Shown here one piece after another: positions 9,601 to 18,075 of a DNA stretch of 64,000 nucleotides (within the stretch, counting starts at the first letter, position 1; each line of letters begins with the position of its first letter). The notes under the pieces were generated by a model that saw only the letters and a program-made list of their open reading frames with translations, made no database searches and was not told the origin of the DNA. Origin of the DNA: CBDFKS01 sp965248905 (GTDB lineage Bacteria > Chloroflexota > Dehalococcoidia > Lucifugimonadales > JAGWBF01); NCBI GenBank assembly GCA_965248905.1, contig CBDFKS010000007.1:620001-684000 (forward strand), written 5' to 3'. The translations under genes and the position numbers were made by a program.

Positions 9601-9953
9601 CTGGATACGATCTCAGGGCTGACCCTGAAGTAGGACACGGCCAGAGTCGGCGAGTCCTGGGATAAATAAGTACCACAACGAGCCCACTGCATGAAGGATG
9701 GGAAGTGGAGGAACTTTGCCACCTCCGGTCCTGCCCTGAAGTACTCTATCGCCGCCTCCCAAGACCGGACCGTCTGGTTGGCAATAGTGGTCCCTTCCTT
9801 GGCCCAAAGGATTAGCTCTTCATCATTAAAGGCAGAGCTAATTTTGGCCTTGGCATCTCTGTACTCCTCCAGGACCGATGGCGGGAGTTTGGACAGGTCT
9901 TTTTCTATGTCTGCGTGCCTTGATGACTCAAGTTGATCGGGTGCCCCACTCAA
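6648..9953 (-). CDS. Large VWA-domain protein of the NorD/CbbO type
   Basis: This 1101-residue cytoplasmic protein has a long helical N-terminal part with loosely repeated segments (about residues 40-330, for example SYFRVSPEIV and AKFFEASPVLV). A strongly acidic stretch lies at about 620-670. A C-terminal von Willebrand A domain shows the MIDAS motif DMSAST at about residue 880 and FLISDGRPQDRGY further on. NorD/CbbO proteins pair with a CbbQ/NorQ AAA+ ATPase to remodel metalloenzymes, and that partner lies at 10645-11532. The start is TTG at 9953: AGGAGG lies 8 bases before it, and it overlaps the Nudix stop as TTGA. No nitric-oxide reductase or RuBisCO gene is nearby, so the client is unknown. 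Confidence 0.82.
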   Translation of the reverse strand: MSGAPDQLESSRHADIEKDLSKLPPSVLEEYRDAKAKISSAFNDEELILWAKEGTTIANQTVRSWEAAIEYFRAGPEVAKFLHFPSFMQWARCGTYLSQDSPTLAVSYFRVSPEIVSSVRAQYIPRWAGLGRSLYKGTWKSSTLAAKFFEASPVLVKKLPFWDVEVFSALIEAISYKSYDLAAECLATGENVLPQMGKEREAFLSMCRTLADGSWREVKSCLEVSSKVLPSIEESQRSRFIRLAERLAKSGQRDTASFLVEGSQSLSLVNTSSQKDILDLAETLLGISPQPVPAFLKSLKVVLNRITQSQLELWFQQGIRLLKENPDGGLAYFKVESNTSEQLLETLSSSLELDRVKGVMRLYCRALSGSPVEIMSSKDLVHKGIGWVDEGHASTEGTKVFLPPVVDRYHNKDENFGWFKVVSTHQVAHLEFGSFGFLFEESSNLFEDLRPTMGHDVVESAVKDLQEQLGNESDAGSAERGYLTDMGRFFQLFEDRRLAMDLFTIFEDGRLDYRVKTEYPGIMTSYRQVQTGALEDRPAIEEMPVVQVMVELLIRLSLGQFKGVPVPKQHKQTARLLAKIFKRVLNVRAIVEDTAEATIRAYQILASLTNEPQDPEDFEPQDFDDQEEYSEEEMEELLQNLSSEQQQSSEGQEGEDEDDSYESPQDVDFRGDFKPELVQLLNKLRMDPSQSGDGEAQPITKEMLEELLSESPELDMDGEMGRLQNAMGLFAQNLMREAGVPPPSSQPGQGYGPMVHEDEQGASLEANEPRAQVYDEWDFRAGDYKPKWCIVREKNVEEGDLNFYNDTIRNYAALSADIRRQFELVVPENFRKVRRVIDGEDLDLDAAIEATIDRLIGITPSEKVWWRRNKLERDVAVVFLLDMSASTAEAMDEGRPAVDSQDAPDDPVEYMMWLRTRREGLVRRHYKRIIDLEKESAALLIQALETIGDTYGIYGFSGYGRENVEFYVVKDINETFHDRIKRRIDKITPMHATRMGPAIRHAVSKLEPQDAKTKILFLISDGRPQDRGYSREGVEKEYAVHDTHMALLEAKRKSITPFCLTVDKAGHDYLKAMCGDMSYEVLDNIQALPERLPTLYRMLTT

Positions 9954-10555
9954 CTGCTATCCCTCCTATACCATCCCGACGTGTCCGGGAGCAGTTCCAA
10001 GAATTGGGTAACTATCTGCGCTGTTGCTCCGTAGACAAGATGTTGCTCGTACGCATAGCTGTACGAAGCTGATACGGATCCGTTCATGCTCCGCACTTCT
10101 TCTCTCAAGTTGGAGGGATCAAGGAGCTCTCTCACCGGCACCTCTAACACTTCTGCAATCTCGATGCCGCTTGGTTTGAAAGGGTATGGATAGGGGATGG
10201 TCCCCACGAATACTCGAACACCAAACCTGCTTCGTGTGGCCACATCGTCAAGCTCTCCCAGGATGGTGACGTCCTCTCTTTTGATTCCCATCTCTTCGTA
10301 GGTCTCCCGCAAGGCAGTGTCCAGGAAATCCCTGTCATCCGGGTCTTTTGCTCCACCCGGGAATGATATCTCGCCTTTGTGGTGTTCTACTTGCTCTGTC
10401 CTTTTGTTGAGGAGCATGCAGTACTCACCATTCTTTGGATACAGAAGAACGAGGACTGCTGCCGGGGTGAGAGTATTATCGTGGACAGAGTTTTTGGTAC
10501 GCGTGGAGAGGATGCGCGCTACTGCCTCTATCGTGGCATCTACTGTTTTATTCAT
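9950..10555 (-). CDS. Nudix hydrolase, coenzyme A pyrophosphatase-like
   Basis: This 201-residue protein has a Nudix box of the CoA-pyrophosphatase type: FPGGAKDPDDRDFLDTALRE followed by TYEEMGI, with the usual GG-x2-DP-x-D start. The upstream segment VLVLLYPKNGEYCMLLNKR and LNKRTEQVEHHKGEISFPGG match NudL/YeaB-like proteins, which cleave CoA to phosphopantetheine and 3',5'-ADP. It is translationally coupled to the NorD-like gene (TTGA overlap) and lies in the same leftward operon as coaE, the last enzyme of CoA synthesis. Activity on CoA itself is inferred from the motif. Confidence 0.85.
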   Translation of the reverse strand: MNKTVDATIEAVARILSTRTKNSVHDNTLTPAAVLVLLYPKNGEYCMLLNKRTEQVEHHKGEISFPGGAKDPDDRDFLDTALRETYEEMGIKREDVTILGELDDVATRSRFGVRVFVGTIPYPYPFKPSGIEIAEVLEVPVRELLDPSNLREEVRSMNGSVSASYSYAYEQHLVYGATAQIVTQFLELLPDTSGWYRRDSS

Positions 10556-10644
10556 TATCTATATTGATGATAGCACGACCAGCCGAATAAACTCGCCGGC
10601 CATCGAACCAGTGCAGACTGCAATTAACGACGACTCTTCCGGAA

Positions 10645-11532
10645 TTATTCGAAGATCGAGGAGACCACCTCTTCGACGCTTCTCTGTATCTCTTGATCGT
10701 CTGTAAGAGCCCAAACGACCGATACTTGGCATGCCCGACGGGGCGCGATGCCCTGGGCCATCAGCTTCCCCGTGTAGATGAGTAGCCTGGTACTGGCCCC
10801 TTCGTTCAGGCCATGCTCCCTCAGGTTGCGTACCTTCTCTCCCAGTTTGGCCAGAGCTGACGCCTGTTCCTTCGAGCACCCGCTCTCTTTCTGTATTATC
10901 TCAGTTTCTATTTCCTTCGGAGGCGGCCCGAACTCCAGTGCGATGAACCGTTGCCGGGTACTATGTTTGAGGTCTTTGAGAGCACTTTGATAGCCTGGGT
11001 TATAGGATATTACCAGCAGGAAGCGACTATTGGCCTCTATGATCTGGCCTCTCTTGTCGACCGGTAGAACACGCCTGTGGTCCGTCAGCGGGTGTATTAG
11101 GACTGTTGTATCTTTCCTCGCTTCGACGATCTCATCTAGATAGCAGATGCCCCCGGCTTTCACTGCCTTGGTCAAGGGGCCATCCATCCATCTGGTGCCA
11201 TCGGTCTCCAGGAGATACCTACCTACCAAATCACTGGCCGTTAGGTCTTCGTGACAGGCTATGGTGACAAGGGGTATGCGGTTACCGTTCTCTTCGGCTT
11301 TACCCCGCTTCTTGACCACTGTGAGCGGTCTACTCAATCTCCATGCCATGTACTCGATGAACCGGGTCTTCCCACAGCCCGTGGGACCCTTCAAAAGAAC
11401 CGGCAGTTGCTGCTCATAAGCTGCTTCAAAGAGCTCGATTTCGTCTCCAACAGGTTTGTAATAGGGTTCGTCTCTTATAACGAACTCCTCTATCGCGTAC
11501 TCGTTGTAAAGGGTCTTGGTTCCGCTAGCCAT
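10645..11532 (-). CDS. MoxR-type AAA+ ATPase of the CbbQ/NirQ/NorQ family
   Basis: This 295-residue ATPase has Walker A LLKGPTGCGKTRF (about residues 46-58), the ACHEDLTASDLVGRYL segment, and Walker B ICYLDEIVEARKD. ISYNPGYQ (sensor 1) and a CbbQ C-terminal helical region follow. Such ATPases act with a VWA partner of the NorD/CbbO type, here the protein encoded at 6648-9953. The ATG lies just after the coaE stop (2-base gap), so the pair is co-transcribed with coaE. The gap of 89 bases before the Nudix gene is the widest inside the operon. The client enzyme cannot be named from the window. Confidence 0.88.
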   Translation of the reverse strand: MASGTKTLYNEYAIEEFVIRDEPYYKPVGDEIELFEAAYEQQLPVLLKGPTGCGKTRFIEYMAWRLSRPLTVVKKRGKAEENGNRIPLVTIACHEDLTASDLVGRYLLETDGTRWMDGPLTKAVKAGGICYLDEIVEARKDTTVLIHPLTDHRRVLPVDKRGQIIEANSRFLLVISYNPGYQSALKDLKHSTRQRFIALEFGPPPKEIETEIIQKESGCSKEQASALAKLGEKVRNLREHGLNEGASTRLLIYTGKLMAQGIAPRRACQVSVVWALTDDQEIQRSVEEVVSSIFE

Positions 11533-11534
11533 AT

Positions 11535-12140
11535 TTACCCGACCTTTCCTTTAACTCTGCTATTCCACAGAGATGCCACCCTCTCACATAGCTCCTCTTT
11601 GCTCCCGGAGTTTTCCACGATTACCTGGGCGTGACAGGCCCTCTCCTCGAATGACATCTGGGAGTCGATTCGTCTGCTGATCTCTTCGTCTGAGAGATGG
11701 TTTCTCTGGCGAAGTCGCCCCACTATTTTATCTTCAGGTGAACTGGTGACCCATACCTCATCCACTAGGGAGTCCCAACCGGCCTCTATCATGAGGGCTG
11801 CTTCGACTACTACTACGTCGGTCCCTTGAACCCCTAACTGGCTGATCTCGTTCTTAATGATCTCGGCCATTCGGGGATGCATTATCCCGTTGAGCCGCTC
11901 CAAGGCTTTGGAATCGCTGAAAACCATGGCACCCAAGCGCTTCCGGTCTATCTCGCCGGTGGGACGGAGGATTTCCCGGCCAAAGGCCTCTACTACTTCT
12001 CGCCAGATAGGAGTATTGGGTCTGTAAGCGTCGTGTCCCACGAGATCGGCCTCTATCACGGTGGCTCCGAGTTCCCGCAATATAAGGGAAACCTCGCTCT
12101 TTCCGGTACCGATCCCTCCGGTTAGACCAATAACCAGCAT
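11535..12140 (-). CDS. coaE: Dephospho-CoA kinase
   Basis: This 201-residue P-loop kinase phosphorylates dephospho-CoA to coenzyme A, the last step of the pathway. The N terminus MLVIGLTGGIGTGKSEVS holds the P-loop. VIEADLVGHDAY corresponds to the conserved (D)AD segment, and HPRMAEII and VVVEAALMIEAGW match the other family motifs. The length is normal. It is followed immediately by the CbbQ-type ATPase gene. Confidence 0.93.
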   Translation of the reverse strand: MLVIGLTGGIGTGKSEVSLILRELGATVIEADLVGHDAYRPNTPIWREVVEAFGREILRPTGEIDRKRLGAMVFSDSKALERLNGIMHPRMAEIIKNEISQLGVQGTDVVVVEAALMIEAGWDSLVDEVWVTSSPEDKIVGRLRQRNHLSDEEISRRIDSQMSFEERACHAQVIVENSGSKEELCERVASLWNSRVKGKVG

Positions 12141-12210
12141 CCTATCCTATGCGGGCTCCAGACTCACAACATTCTATCAACCCTTTGGAGACCGGTCAAC
12201 CGTGATGGGG

Positions 12211-12876
12211 TCACGCCAGTTTTAGTCCTATCTCACCATGCCGCTGCCTGTATGTCTCCAGGAGGTACTGGAACTTCTCCTGGTAGGCGTGGGTATTTAT
12301 CGGCTGAGTGGTCATGATGGCAGCATCCTCTCGATTATCCGTATAATAACCTTTCCTTATACCCACTTTCTTGAACCCATACTTTTGATATAAGGACTGG
12401 GCTACATAGTTGGAGATCCGTGCCTCAAGGCTAACGACAACAACCTTCCGGCTTCTGGCCAGCTCTATGGCGCCCAAAAGAAGGAGCTCACCGATCCCCT
12501 TGCCTCGTGAGTCCTCTTCCACGGCGATACCGATGATGTGCGCCTCCTCCCCCATGAACCACAGGCCAACAAACCCCAATATATGATAGTTCAACTCCTC
12601 GGTAGTTGTGGTTGACTTGACGAACGATTTTAAGTTATCCAAAAGCTTGCCCAAAGGTGACACAGCAGATGATTCATTGGTCGACTCCGAGTGGTTGTCT
12701 GTTGTGTGGGCCTCTTGGGCATCTTTGAGTGTCCAAGCTACTAAGTAGCTTGTCCGTCGACTGTCTAGCTCGCGCTTGAACGGAGTAGGGGGCCAGAGTG
12801 TGGGGAAGGCCTGCCTCTCTATCTCTGTAACACGATTGATATCCTCTGCTTTGAGAGGCCGAATCTGGGCGTTCAT
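12211..12876 (-). CDS. GNAT-family N-acetyltransferase, RimI-like
   Basis: The protein begins IRPLKAEDINRVTEIERQAF, as RimI-type acetyltransferases do. The acetyl-CoA loop is at AVEEDSRGKGIGELLLLGAI, followed by LEARISNYVAQSLYQKYGF and YYTDNREDAAIM. RimI acetylates the N terminus of ribosomal protein S18, though many homologues act on other substrates. An unusual low-complexity insert (about 35 residues, TTDNHSESTNESSAV...) separates the first strands. I chose the ATG at 12876 because it matches family N termini. An ATG at 12906 would add ten residues. Neither has a clear ribosome binding site. It is probably the first gene of the leftward operon. Confidence 0.8.
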   Translation of the reverse strand: MNAQIRPLKAEDINRVTEIERQAFPTLWPPTPFKRELDSRRTSYLVAWTLKDAQEAHTTDNHSESTNESSAVSPLGKLLDNLKSFVKSTTTTEELNYHILGFVGLWFMGEEAHIIGIAVEEDSRGKGIGELLLLGAIELARSRKVVVVSLEARISNYVAQSLYQKYGFKKVGIRKGYYTDNREDAAIMTTQPINTHAYQEKFQYLLETYRQRHGEIGLKLA

Positions 12877-12906
12877 CTTTGATGCTTCTCGCACGTGTAA
12901 GCCCAT

Positions 12907-13392
12907 TCATTTTAGCATAAGGGTTACATTTTTAACATAAATACGGCCAGCTTGTCGAGTGGATTGCGATAGCATCTCCGCACCTTTTCATTGTTCCACA
13001 GCCCCTACGCTCCTCAGTGAAACACCGCGAGGGGGCCGCGGGCTCATCCCGGCAAAGCGTATCCGGTGGCAGGGACCCCTATGATTCGCCGCTTCGCTCC
13101 TCAGCTCTGAAAATAGCTCTGCATCCTTCGACAGACTCAGGATGAACGGATTCGAGGAGGTCCGCTCGCAATGAGCCTGCCGAAGGGATGGGGGTCATGC
13201 CCCCCACCTCTCCTGAGTTTACCGAAGGGCCTCCGCCACAAAGGAGGAAGAAGGCTAAGCCTGGCCCGTTTTCGTAGGAATGACAGTAGGGGAGGAATAA
13301 AAAGGCCCTGGATAGCACTCCAGCCTAGTCTTGAGGTCCTTAACAGGCTATACTAAGGATAAGGCACCTAACGTTGGCGCCCAACATGGATA
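12907..13392. other. Intergenic region without a gene
   Basis: This gap lies between divergent genes. It holds the palindromic repeat at 13126-13185 and a second partial one (ctgagtttaccgaagggcct near 13210), and a stretch rich in G+C around 13030-13080. No open frame with coding character was seen. The promoters of both flanking genes should lie here, but I could not pick out convincing boxes. Confidence 0.5.
13126..13185. repeat. Dispersed intergenic palindrome (TTCGACAG-type)
   Basis: CTTCGACAGACTCA (13126-13139) and TGAGCCTGCCGAAG (13172-13185) form imperfect inverted arms. The same arm sequence recurs at 15980-16019, 23357-23378 and 26116-26156. Confidence 0.55.
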
Positions 13393-13416
13393 GTGAGCCA
13401 ACGGAACGCAGTTTGT

Positions 13417-14454
13417 ATGTTGAAGAATTTATTACGACCCTCTGGTAGACCTCGCTTTAATAAGCAGCAGTTCTATGAATCGAGACTAGTATTAGCTCTG
13501 GTTGAACCGGTCAAAAGGGGCGCGCTGATAGGAGTTGTAACGGGACTTCTTGTCGGCTTCGTCCCCGGCATACTACTGCTGTTTATTGCCACGGGCGCGG
13601 ATTATAACCTGAGCGGCAGTGAAATACTCTCATTCATGGCTGTCAGTATCATTTCCATAGGCATCGCCGGTGCTATTATTGGGGGTCTCGGTGGGGTTGT
13701 CGCAGGACTATTCCTCCAAAGGGTGAGAGCACTCAGGAATCAACCAGCTGCCGTTCCTTCCCCAAACCTTGAGCCCGTTTCTGACTCTGATTCAAGCGCT
13801 CGACCTGAAATGCGGCCCGGCGCACATCGGCTCTCGCAGACCGGGGGTCGTTCGAATGCGGTATCTCTGACGGACAGGGCCAATGTTCTGGACTCGTTGG
13901 GTAGACATAAAGAGGCTCTGGACCACTACGACCAGGCTCTGGCTATCGATCCCCAACGTGTGGACACTTTATATAACAAAGGCCGAAGATTGTTGGCCCT
14001 TGGGCAAAACATGGAAGCGTTGGCCTGCTTCGAACAGGCTGTGGGCCTCAATCCCCAAGATGCGGACTCCTGGTACGTCAGAGGGTTGACGTTGGAGGGT
14101 CTAGGCCGGTTCAGCGATGCCCGAGAAAGCTTCCAAAAAGCTGCGGAGCGTTTTGATGCGGCCCTCAACGTGAACTCGAGCGCGGCTATTGGTTGGTATA
14201 GCAAGGGTAATACTCTAGCCAAACTTGGCCAATTTCAAGACGCCGTGATCTGCTTCGACCGAGCTCTCGACATTGACTCCAACAACCCCGAACACTGGTA
14301 CTGTAAAGGCCTAGCACTGACGGCTATGGCAAACACCACCAATCGCGATGAGCAGATCAGTATAGCGGTGGAATGCTTCAAGAAAGCATCTCAGCTGGGA
14401 CACGCCAGGGCGGGTGAAGCCGCGGCCCACTATCGCCGCCAGATCGCTCCATGA
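13417..14454 (+). CDS. Membrane-anchored tetratricopeptide repeat protein
   Basis: This protein of about 345 residues has two N-terminal membrane spans (GALIGVVTGLLVGFVPGIL and the Gly-rich span ISIGIAGAIIGGLGGVVAGL). A linker follows, and then at least four TPR units in the second half, for example ALDHYDQALAIDPQRVDTLY, ALACFEQAVGLNPQDADSWY and AVICFDRALDIDSNNPEHWY. TPR domains mediate protein contacts. No partner can be named. The ATG at 13417 is preferred over a GTG at 13393, but neither has a clear ribosome binding site. The next gene starts 27 bases downstream, so the two are probably co-transcribed. Confidence 0.8.
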   Translation: MLKNLLRPSGRPRFNKQQFYESRLVLALVEPVKRGALIGVVTGLLVGFVPGILLLFIATGADYNLSGSEILSFMAVSIISIGIAGAIIGGLGGVVAGLFLQRVRALRNQPAAVPSPNLEPVSDSDSSARPEMRPGAHRLSQTGGRSNAVSLTDRANVLDSLGRHKEALDHYDQALAIDPQRVDTLYNKGRRLLALGQNMEALACFEQAVGLNPQDADSWYVRGLTLEGLGRFSDARESFQKAAERFDAALNVNSSAAIGWYSKGNTLAKLGQFQDAVICFDRALDIDSNNPEHWYCKGLALTAMANTTNRDEQISIAVECFKKASQLGHARAGEAAAHYRRQIAP

Positions 14455-14481
14455 CAATAGGGTAGGTTGTTTTCAAGCATC

Positions 14482-15900
14482 ATGATTTTCCGAAGAAAGC
14501 GAAGATTGAAACTACAGACCAGCTGCCCTCTATGTGGGGCGGAGGACCAGGTCATGGGAACCGCCTGCACAAGCTGCCACCGCATCATTATTGCTCGCCC
14601 AGAGTGGGCCCGGCCTGGAGGACGGACGAACAAATTAGTCGGATGGCGACGGATGGCAGTCATGATCCTGACGGTCATCGGGGCCAGCGCCGTCATTTGG
14701 ATGTATTACCCCTATATCCCTGATCCGGTGGTCGTTCTGTTCAAGCGACCCGTTAGTGATGTGACCTCAGACGCTGTGGCCGGACAATGGTCCATGCATA
14801 GCCATGACCTTCAGCTAAGTGGCTACGTGACCGATGCCCCCGCTCATCCTGAAGGGCACATTGCTCGTTCGTTGGACCTTGGAGAAGCCACCCGCTCTGC
14901 TCCGACGGTTGTTGATGGAGTCGTCTATATAGGAGGCCACTTCAAAGTTCTGGCCATCGATGCTGAGACAGGAGAAACGGTCTGGGAGCAACCTACCACC
15001 GGGCCGGTCCACGCTTCGCCCGCCGTTGCCGCCGATATGGTTTACCTGGGTCTTTTGAACAGGCAGGTCGTGGCACTGGACTCGAATACCGGAAACACCG
15101 TTTGGAGCTACCGGACAGGTGACGTGGTGCCGGGTTCAGCGGCGGTGGACAATGGGATAGTCTATATAGGCTCCCATGACAGGAACCTTTATGCATTCGA
15201 CGCACAGAACGGAGGGGTGATCTGGAAGGCCAAATCGACAGGATGGGTTACATCACCGCCGGTAATCTACGAAGGGAAAATATTCACGAACTCCCACGAT
15301 GGTGCTCTGTACATTCGTAATTCCAGGACCGGTGACAAGAGACTCAAGTACCGCACCCGGAGAACCTTGTTGCAACCTCCATCCGCGGGCAATGGCCTGA
15401 TTTACCTCGCATCCGGAGGTAACATTCTGGCCATCGATGCGGAAGCCCGCGGATTACCTGTTCAGTATCAGCTAGATTTAGTGTGGGCCCAGCTATGGAT
15501 ATGGCAAGTGCCTGGAGTTCCAAGACCTTCCGGTCAGCCAGGCCGGAAATGGCTGGTCCCTCCCGATAACAATGACGACATATTTACTTCCGCTCCGGCG
15601 GTGACGCCCGAGGCCTTATACGTGGGGGACACGGCGGGTCTCGTCTATTCCCTCCATCCCATAGATGGCACCAAACAGTGGACCTTCAAGACCAGCGACA
15701 GAATCCCTGTTAAGCCGCTGGTGGCCGGTGATAGGGTCTACGTCGGCACTGCGGACGGCAATCTATACGCCCTGGACCGCTTCGATGGCCAGTTACTGTG
15801 GGAGCTCTCCTTGGGCTCGCCGGTCCACACTGAGCTCGCTTTTTCTGACGGACATCTCTACGTCCGCACCAGCGACGGCAAGCTTCATTTCATCGACTAA
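14482..15900 (+). CDS. Membrane-anchored PQQ-type beta-propeller protein with zinc ribbon
   Basis: The N terminus carries a zinc-ribbon-like module (CPLCGAEDQVMGTACTSC, about residues 14-31), then one membrane span (MAVMILTVIGASAVIWMYY). An exported propeller made of repeated PQQ/YVTN-like blades follows, such as VLAIDAETGETVWEQ, VVALDSNTGNTVWSY, LYAFDAQNGGVIWKA and LYALDRFDGQLLWEL. The blades resemble quinoprotein alcohol dehydrogenase and BamB. No catalytic Asp or Cys-Cys pair of a true dehydrogenase was seen, so a binding or scaffold role is as likely. The ATG at 14482 was chosen over an in-frame TTG at 14467. Confidence 0.8.
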   Translation: MIFRRKRRLKLQTSCPLCGAEDQVMGTACTSCHRIIIARPEWARPGGRTNKLVGWRRMAVMILTVIGASAVIWMYYPYIPDPVVVLFKRPVSDVTSDAVAGQWSMHSHDLQLSGYVTDAPAHPEGHIARSLDLGEATRSAPTVVDGVVYIGGHFKVLAIDAETGETVWEQPTTGPVHASPAVAADMVYLGLLNRQVVALDSNTGNTVWSYRTGDVVPGSAAVDNGIVYIGSHDRNLYAFDAQNGGVIWKAKSTGWVTSPPVIYEGKIFTNSHDGALYIRNSRTGDKRLKYRTRRTLLQPPSAGNGLIYLASGGNILAIDAEARGLPVQYQLDLVWAQLWIWQVPGVPRPSGQPGRKWLVPPDNNDDIFTSAPAVTPEALYVGDTAGLVYSLHPIDGTKQWTFKTSDRIPVKPLVAGDRVYVGTADGNLYALDRFDGQLLWELSLGSPVHTELAFSDGHLYVRTSDGKLHFID

Positions 15901-15979
15901 TCCAAGCTCCGAAGGTGAGCTACTTCCATCAGCCGGGGCATTTCGATTGTCTTTCCTGGTCACGTATTTCCGCTCGCTC

Positions 15980-16030
15980 TGAGCCTGTCGAAGGGCGCGG
16001 CCATGGTTCGACATGCTCACCATGACCGTT
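15980..16030. repeat. Dispersed intergenic palindrome
   Basis: TGAGCCTGTCGAA (15980-15992) and TTCGACATGCTCA (16007-16019) form inverted arms around a G+C-rich loop, followed by CCATGACCGTTAGTG. The tail also occurs at 26155-26167 and 42703-42718. Confidence 0.65.
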
Positions 16031-16171
16031 AGTGTCCCCCCACCTCGCATAATCGAAAGGCCCTGTCCTATCAGCCCACCTTCGTTGACATTCCTAAGTA
16101 AAGCCACTAATGTACATTGAAGCGCCGTGACCAGTTTTACAGCAGCTTGTGTATCTCCGGAGAGCAAAGCC

Positions 16172-16549
16172 ATGACGACCGTGCTTGACCACACCATAGT
16201 ACCCGTTCGCGACAGAAGTGAAGCTGTGGAGTTTTACTCCAGGATCTTCGGCTTCCAAGACTTGGGTGAAGTAGGCCCCTTCCTTGCGGTCAAAGTGAAC
16301 GACACCCTTAACCTAGATTTTGTAAAGTCTGACGACTTCAAGAGTATTCACTATGCGTTTGCCATGGACCCTGGGGAGTTTGAATCGTCATTCGCCAAAA
16401 TAAAAGAGTCCTCGATTCCTTACGGAGACAGCCCTTTCGATATGGAGAACATGAAGGGGCCAGGGATGACCATCGGGGCCAAGGGCCAGGGCAAGGCGGT
16501 TTACTTCAAGGACCCCAGCGGCCACGTACTGGAAATCAAGACCTATTAG
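16172..16549 (+). CDS. VOC/glyoxalase family protein
   Basis: This protein of 125 residues has one vicinal-oxygen-chelate fold: DHTIVPVRDRSEAVEFYSRIFGF at the start, then VYFKDPSGHVLEIKTY at the end. The His in the first strand and the final Glu (HVLEIKT) are the expected metal ligands. It could be a dioxygenase, an isomerase or a resistance protein. The substrate is unknown. The ATG at 16172 follows a GGAG sequence. It is 15 bases upstream of the amidase gene and probably co-transcribed with it. Confidence 0.82.
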   Translation: MTTVLDHTIVPVRDRSEAVEFYSRIFGFQDLGEVGPFLAVKVNDTLNLDFVKSDDFKSIHYAFAMDPGEFESSFAKIKESSIPYGDSPFDMENMKGPGMTIGAKGQGKAVYFKDPSGHVLEIKTY

Positions 16550-16564
16550 TTAGGGAGAAGCCAA

Positions 16565-17974
16565 ATGGACAAGGCAGACCTACCATTCCTGTCAGCCAGC
16601 GAACTCTCAGCGCTAATCCGGAATAAGGAGGTCTCACCGGTAGAGGTCACTGAGACCTACCTGAAGCGCATCGATGAGCTTGACTTCAAGTTCAACTCCT
16701 TTCTGGTTGTCCTACGAGAACAAGCCCTCCAACAGGCCCGAGAAGCGGAGCAAGCAATAGCCCAAGGCAACTATCTGGGCCCCATGCATGGCATCCCTGT
16801 AGGCGTCAAGGACCAGCTCTGGACAAAGGGCATCCGCTCCACAGGTGGCTCCCGTTTCCTGATAGACTTCATCCCGGATGAGGATGCCACGGTCATCACC
16901 AACTTAAAAAAGGCAGGAGCCATATTACTAGGCAAGACCAACCTTACCGAGTTCGCCATCACCGGCTTTACTCATCGGTACAGGTACCCGCGCAATCCCT
17001 GGAACCTGGACATGTCACCGGGTGGGTCCAGTAGCGGCTCCGGCGCCGCTACGAGGGCCTACCTCTGTGCTACCTCCGTTGGTGAGGACACGGGCGGGTC
17101 TATCCGGCGGCCGGCGGCTTGGGGCGGTTTGGTCGGTGTCAGGCCCACTTGGGGACGGGTGAGCCGCTACGGTGTGATGACTGGTGTGTGGTCAATGGAC
17201 GCAGTTGGCCCTATATCTAGGACTGTAGAAGACGCAGCTATCACGCTAGGCGCCATCGCCGGCCACGACCCCAAGGACCCTTACACGTGGCAGACCCCCG
17301 TTCCCGACTATACCAAGGCCCTTGACGGCAACATCCGTGGTATGCGCATCGGGATCATCACGGAGCTGCTCAACAATCCACTGACAGATCCCGAGGTCCG
17401 TGATGCGGTGGTTAAAGCGAGTACAGTGCTTGGAGAGTTGGGAGCCACGGTGGAGGAAGTCTCTCTACCACTTACAGCTCAAGCTAATGTCATTGGAGGG
17501 GCTTCCCTAACGGTTGAACCGGCTATGAATCAGAGGGACTGGGTCAAGAATCGGATCCATGAATACGGCCACGACAATCGCATAGGCCTTTTGGTTGGGA
17601 GTATCATGCCTGCCCAGGCCTACTACAAAGCAGACAAGCTGAGGACCCTGTTGCGGAGGCAGGTCCACGAAGCCCTGGAGAAATACACGGTCCTGATTTC
17701 ACCCACGTCGGGAAAGACGGCTGTGCGGCAGGACGGCTTCGATCCACCGGTGACCGGCAAGCGGATGACCTCCCGCTTACCCTTCATGCTGACCAATACG
17801 TTTAACCTGGCGAGCTGTCCCGCGTTATCAGTACCCTGTGGCTTCAGCGCGGATAAGCTGCCAGTAGGCCTGCAAATAGGTGGAAAGCCTTTCGATGAGG
17901 AGACGATTCTCAAGGTAGCCCATGCCTACGAGCAGGCGACACCCTGGCATACGATGAGGCCGCCTAACGTCTAG
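16565..17974 (+). CDS. Amidase signature family enzyme (paralogue 1)
   Basis: This 469-residue enzyme belongs to the amidase signature family, which hydrolyses amides with a Ser-cisSer-Lys triad. Lys is in HGIPVGVKDQLW (about residue 82). The serine-rich loop is SPGGSSSGSGAATRAY and the nucleophile segment is EDTGGSIRRPAAW. No GatB or GatC gene is near, so a catabolic amidase is likelier than the tRNA amidotransferase subunit. It is closely similar along its length to the genes at 34999 and 36626, including the shared C terminus HAYEQ.TPWHTMRPPN. An AGGGAG sequence precedes the ATG. Confidence 0.9.
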   Translation: MDKADLPFLSASELSALIRNKEVSPVEVTETYLKRIDELDFKFNSFLVVLREQALQQAREAEQAIAQGNYLGPMHGIPVGVKDQLWTKGIRSTGGSRFLIDFIPDEDATVITNLKKAGAILLGKTNLTEFAITGFTHRYRYPRNPWNLDMSPGGSSSGSGAATRAYLCATSVGEDTGGSIRRPAAWGGLVGVRPTWGRVSRYGVMTGVWSMDAVGPISRTVEDAAITLGAIAGHDPKDPYTWQTPVPDYTKALDGNIRGMRIGIITELLNNPLTDPEVRDAVVKASTVLGELGATVEEVSLPLTAQANVIGGASLTVEPAMNQRDWVKNRIHEYGHDNRIGLLVGSIMPAQAYYKADKLRTLLRRQVHEALEKYTVLISPTSGKTAVRQDGFDPPVTGKRMTSRLPFMLTNTFNLASCPALSVPCGFSADKLPVGLQIGGKPFDEETILKVAHAYEQATPWHTMRPPNV

Positions 17975-18075
17975 GTCAGGCCGCTGGTGACCGGGTACAC
18001 TGCCAGCACCAAGGACTCTGCGTATCTCCTGCTAAAACTTCTCGGGTTGGCGTTGGAATCGAGAAGGTAGAAGGG

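Noticed and set aside
6648..11532. Denitrification or carbon-fixation role for the NorD/CbbQ pair
   Set aside because: No nor, nir or cbb structural gene is present in the window, so only the chaperone family can be stated.
16565..17974. GatA subunit of the aminoacyl-tRNA amidotransferase
   Set aside because: No gatB or gatC is near, and three similar paralogues occur in the window; a general amidase fits better.
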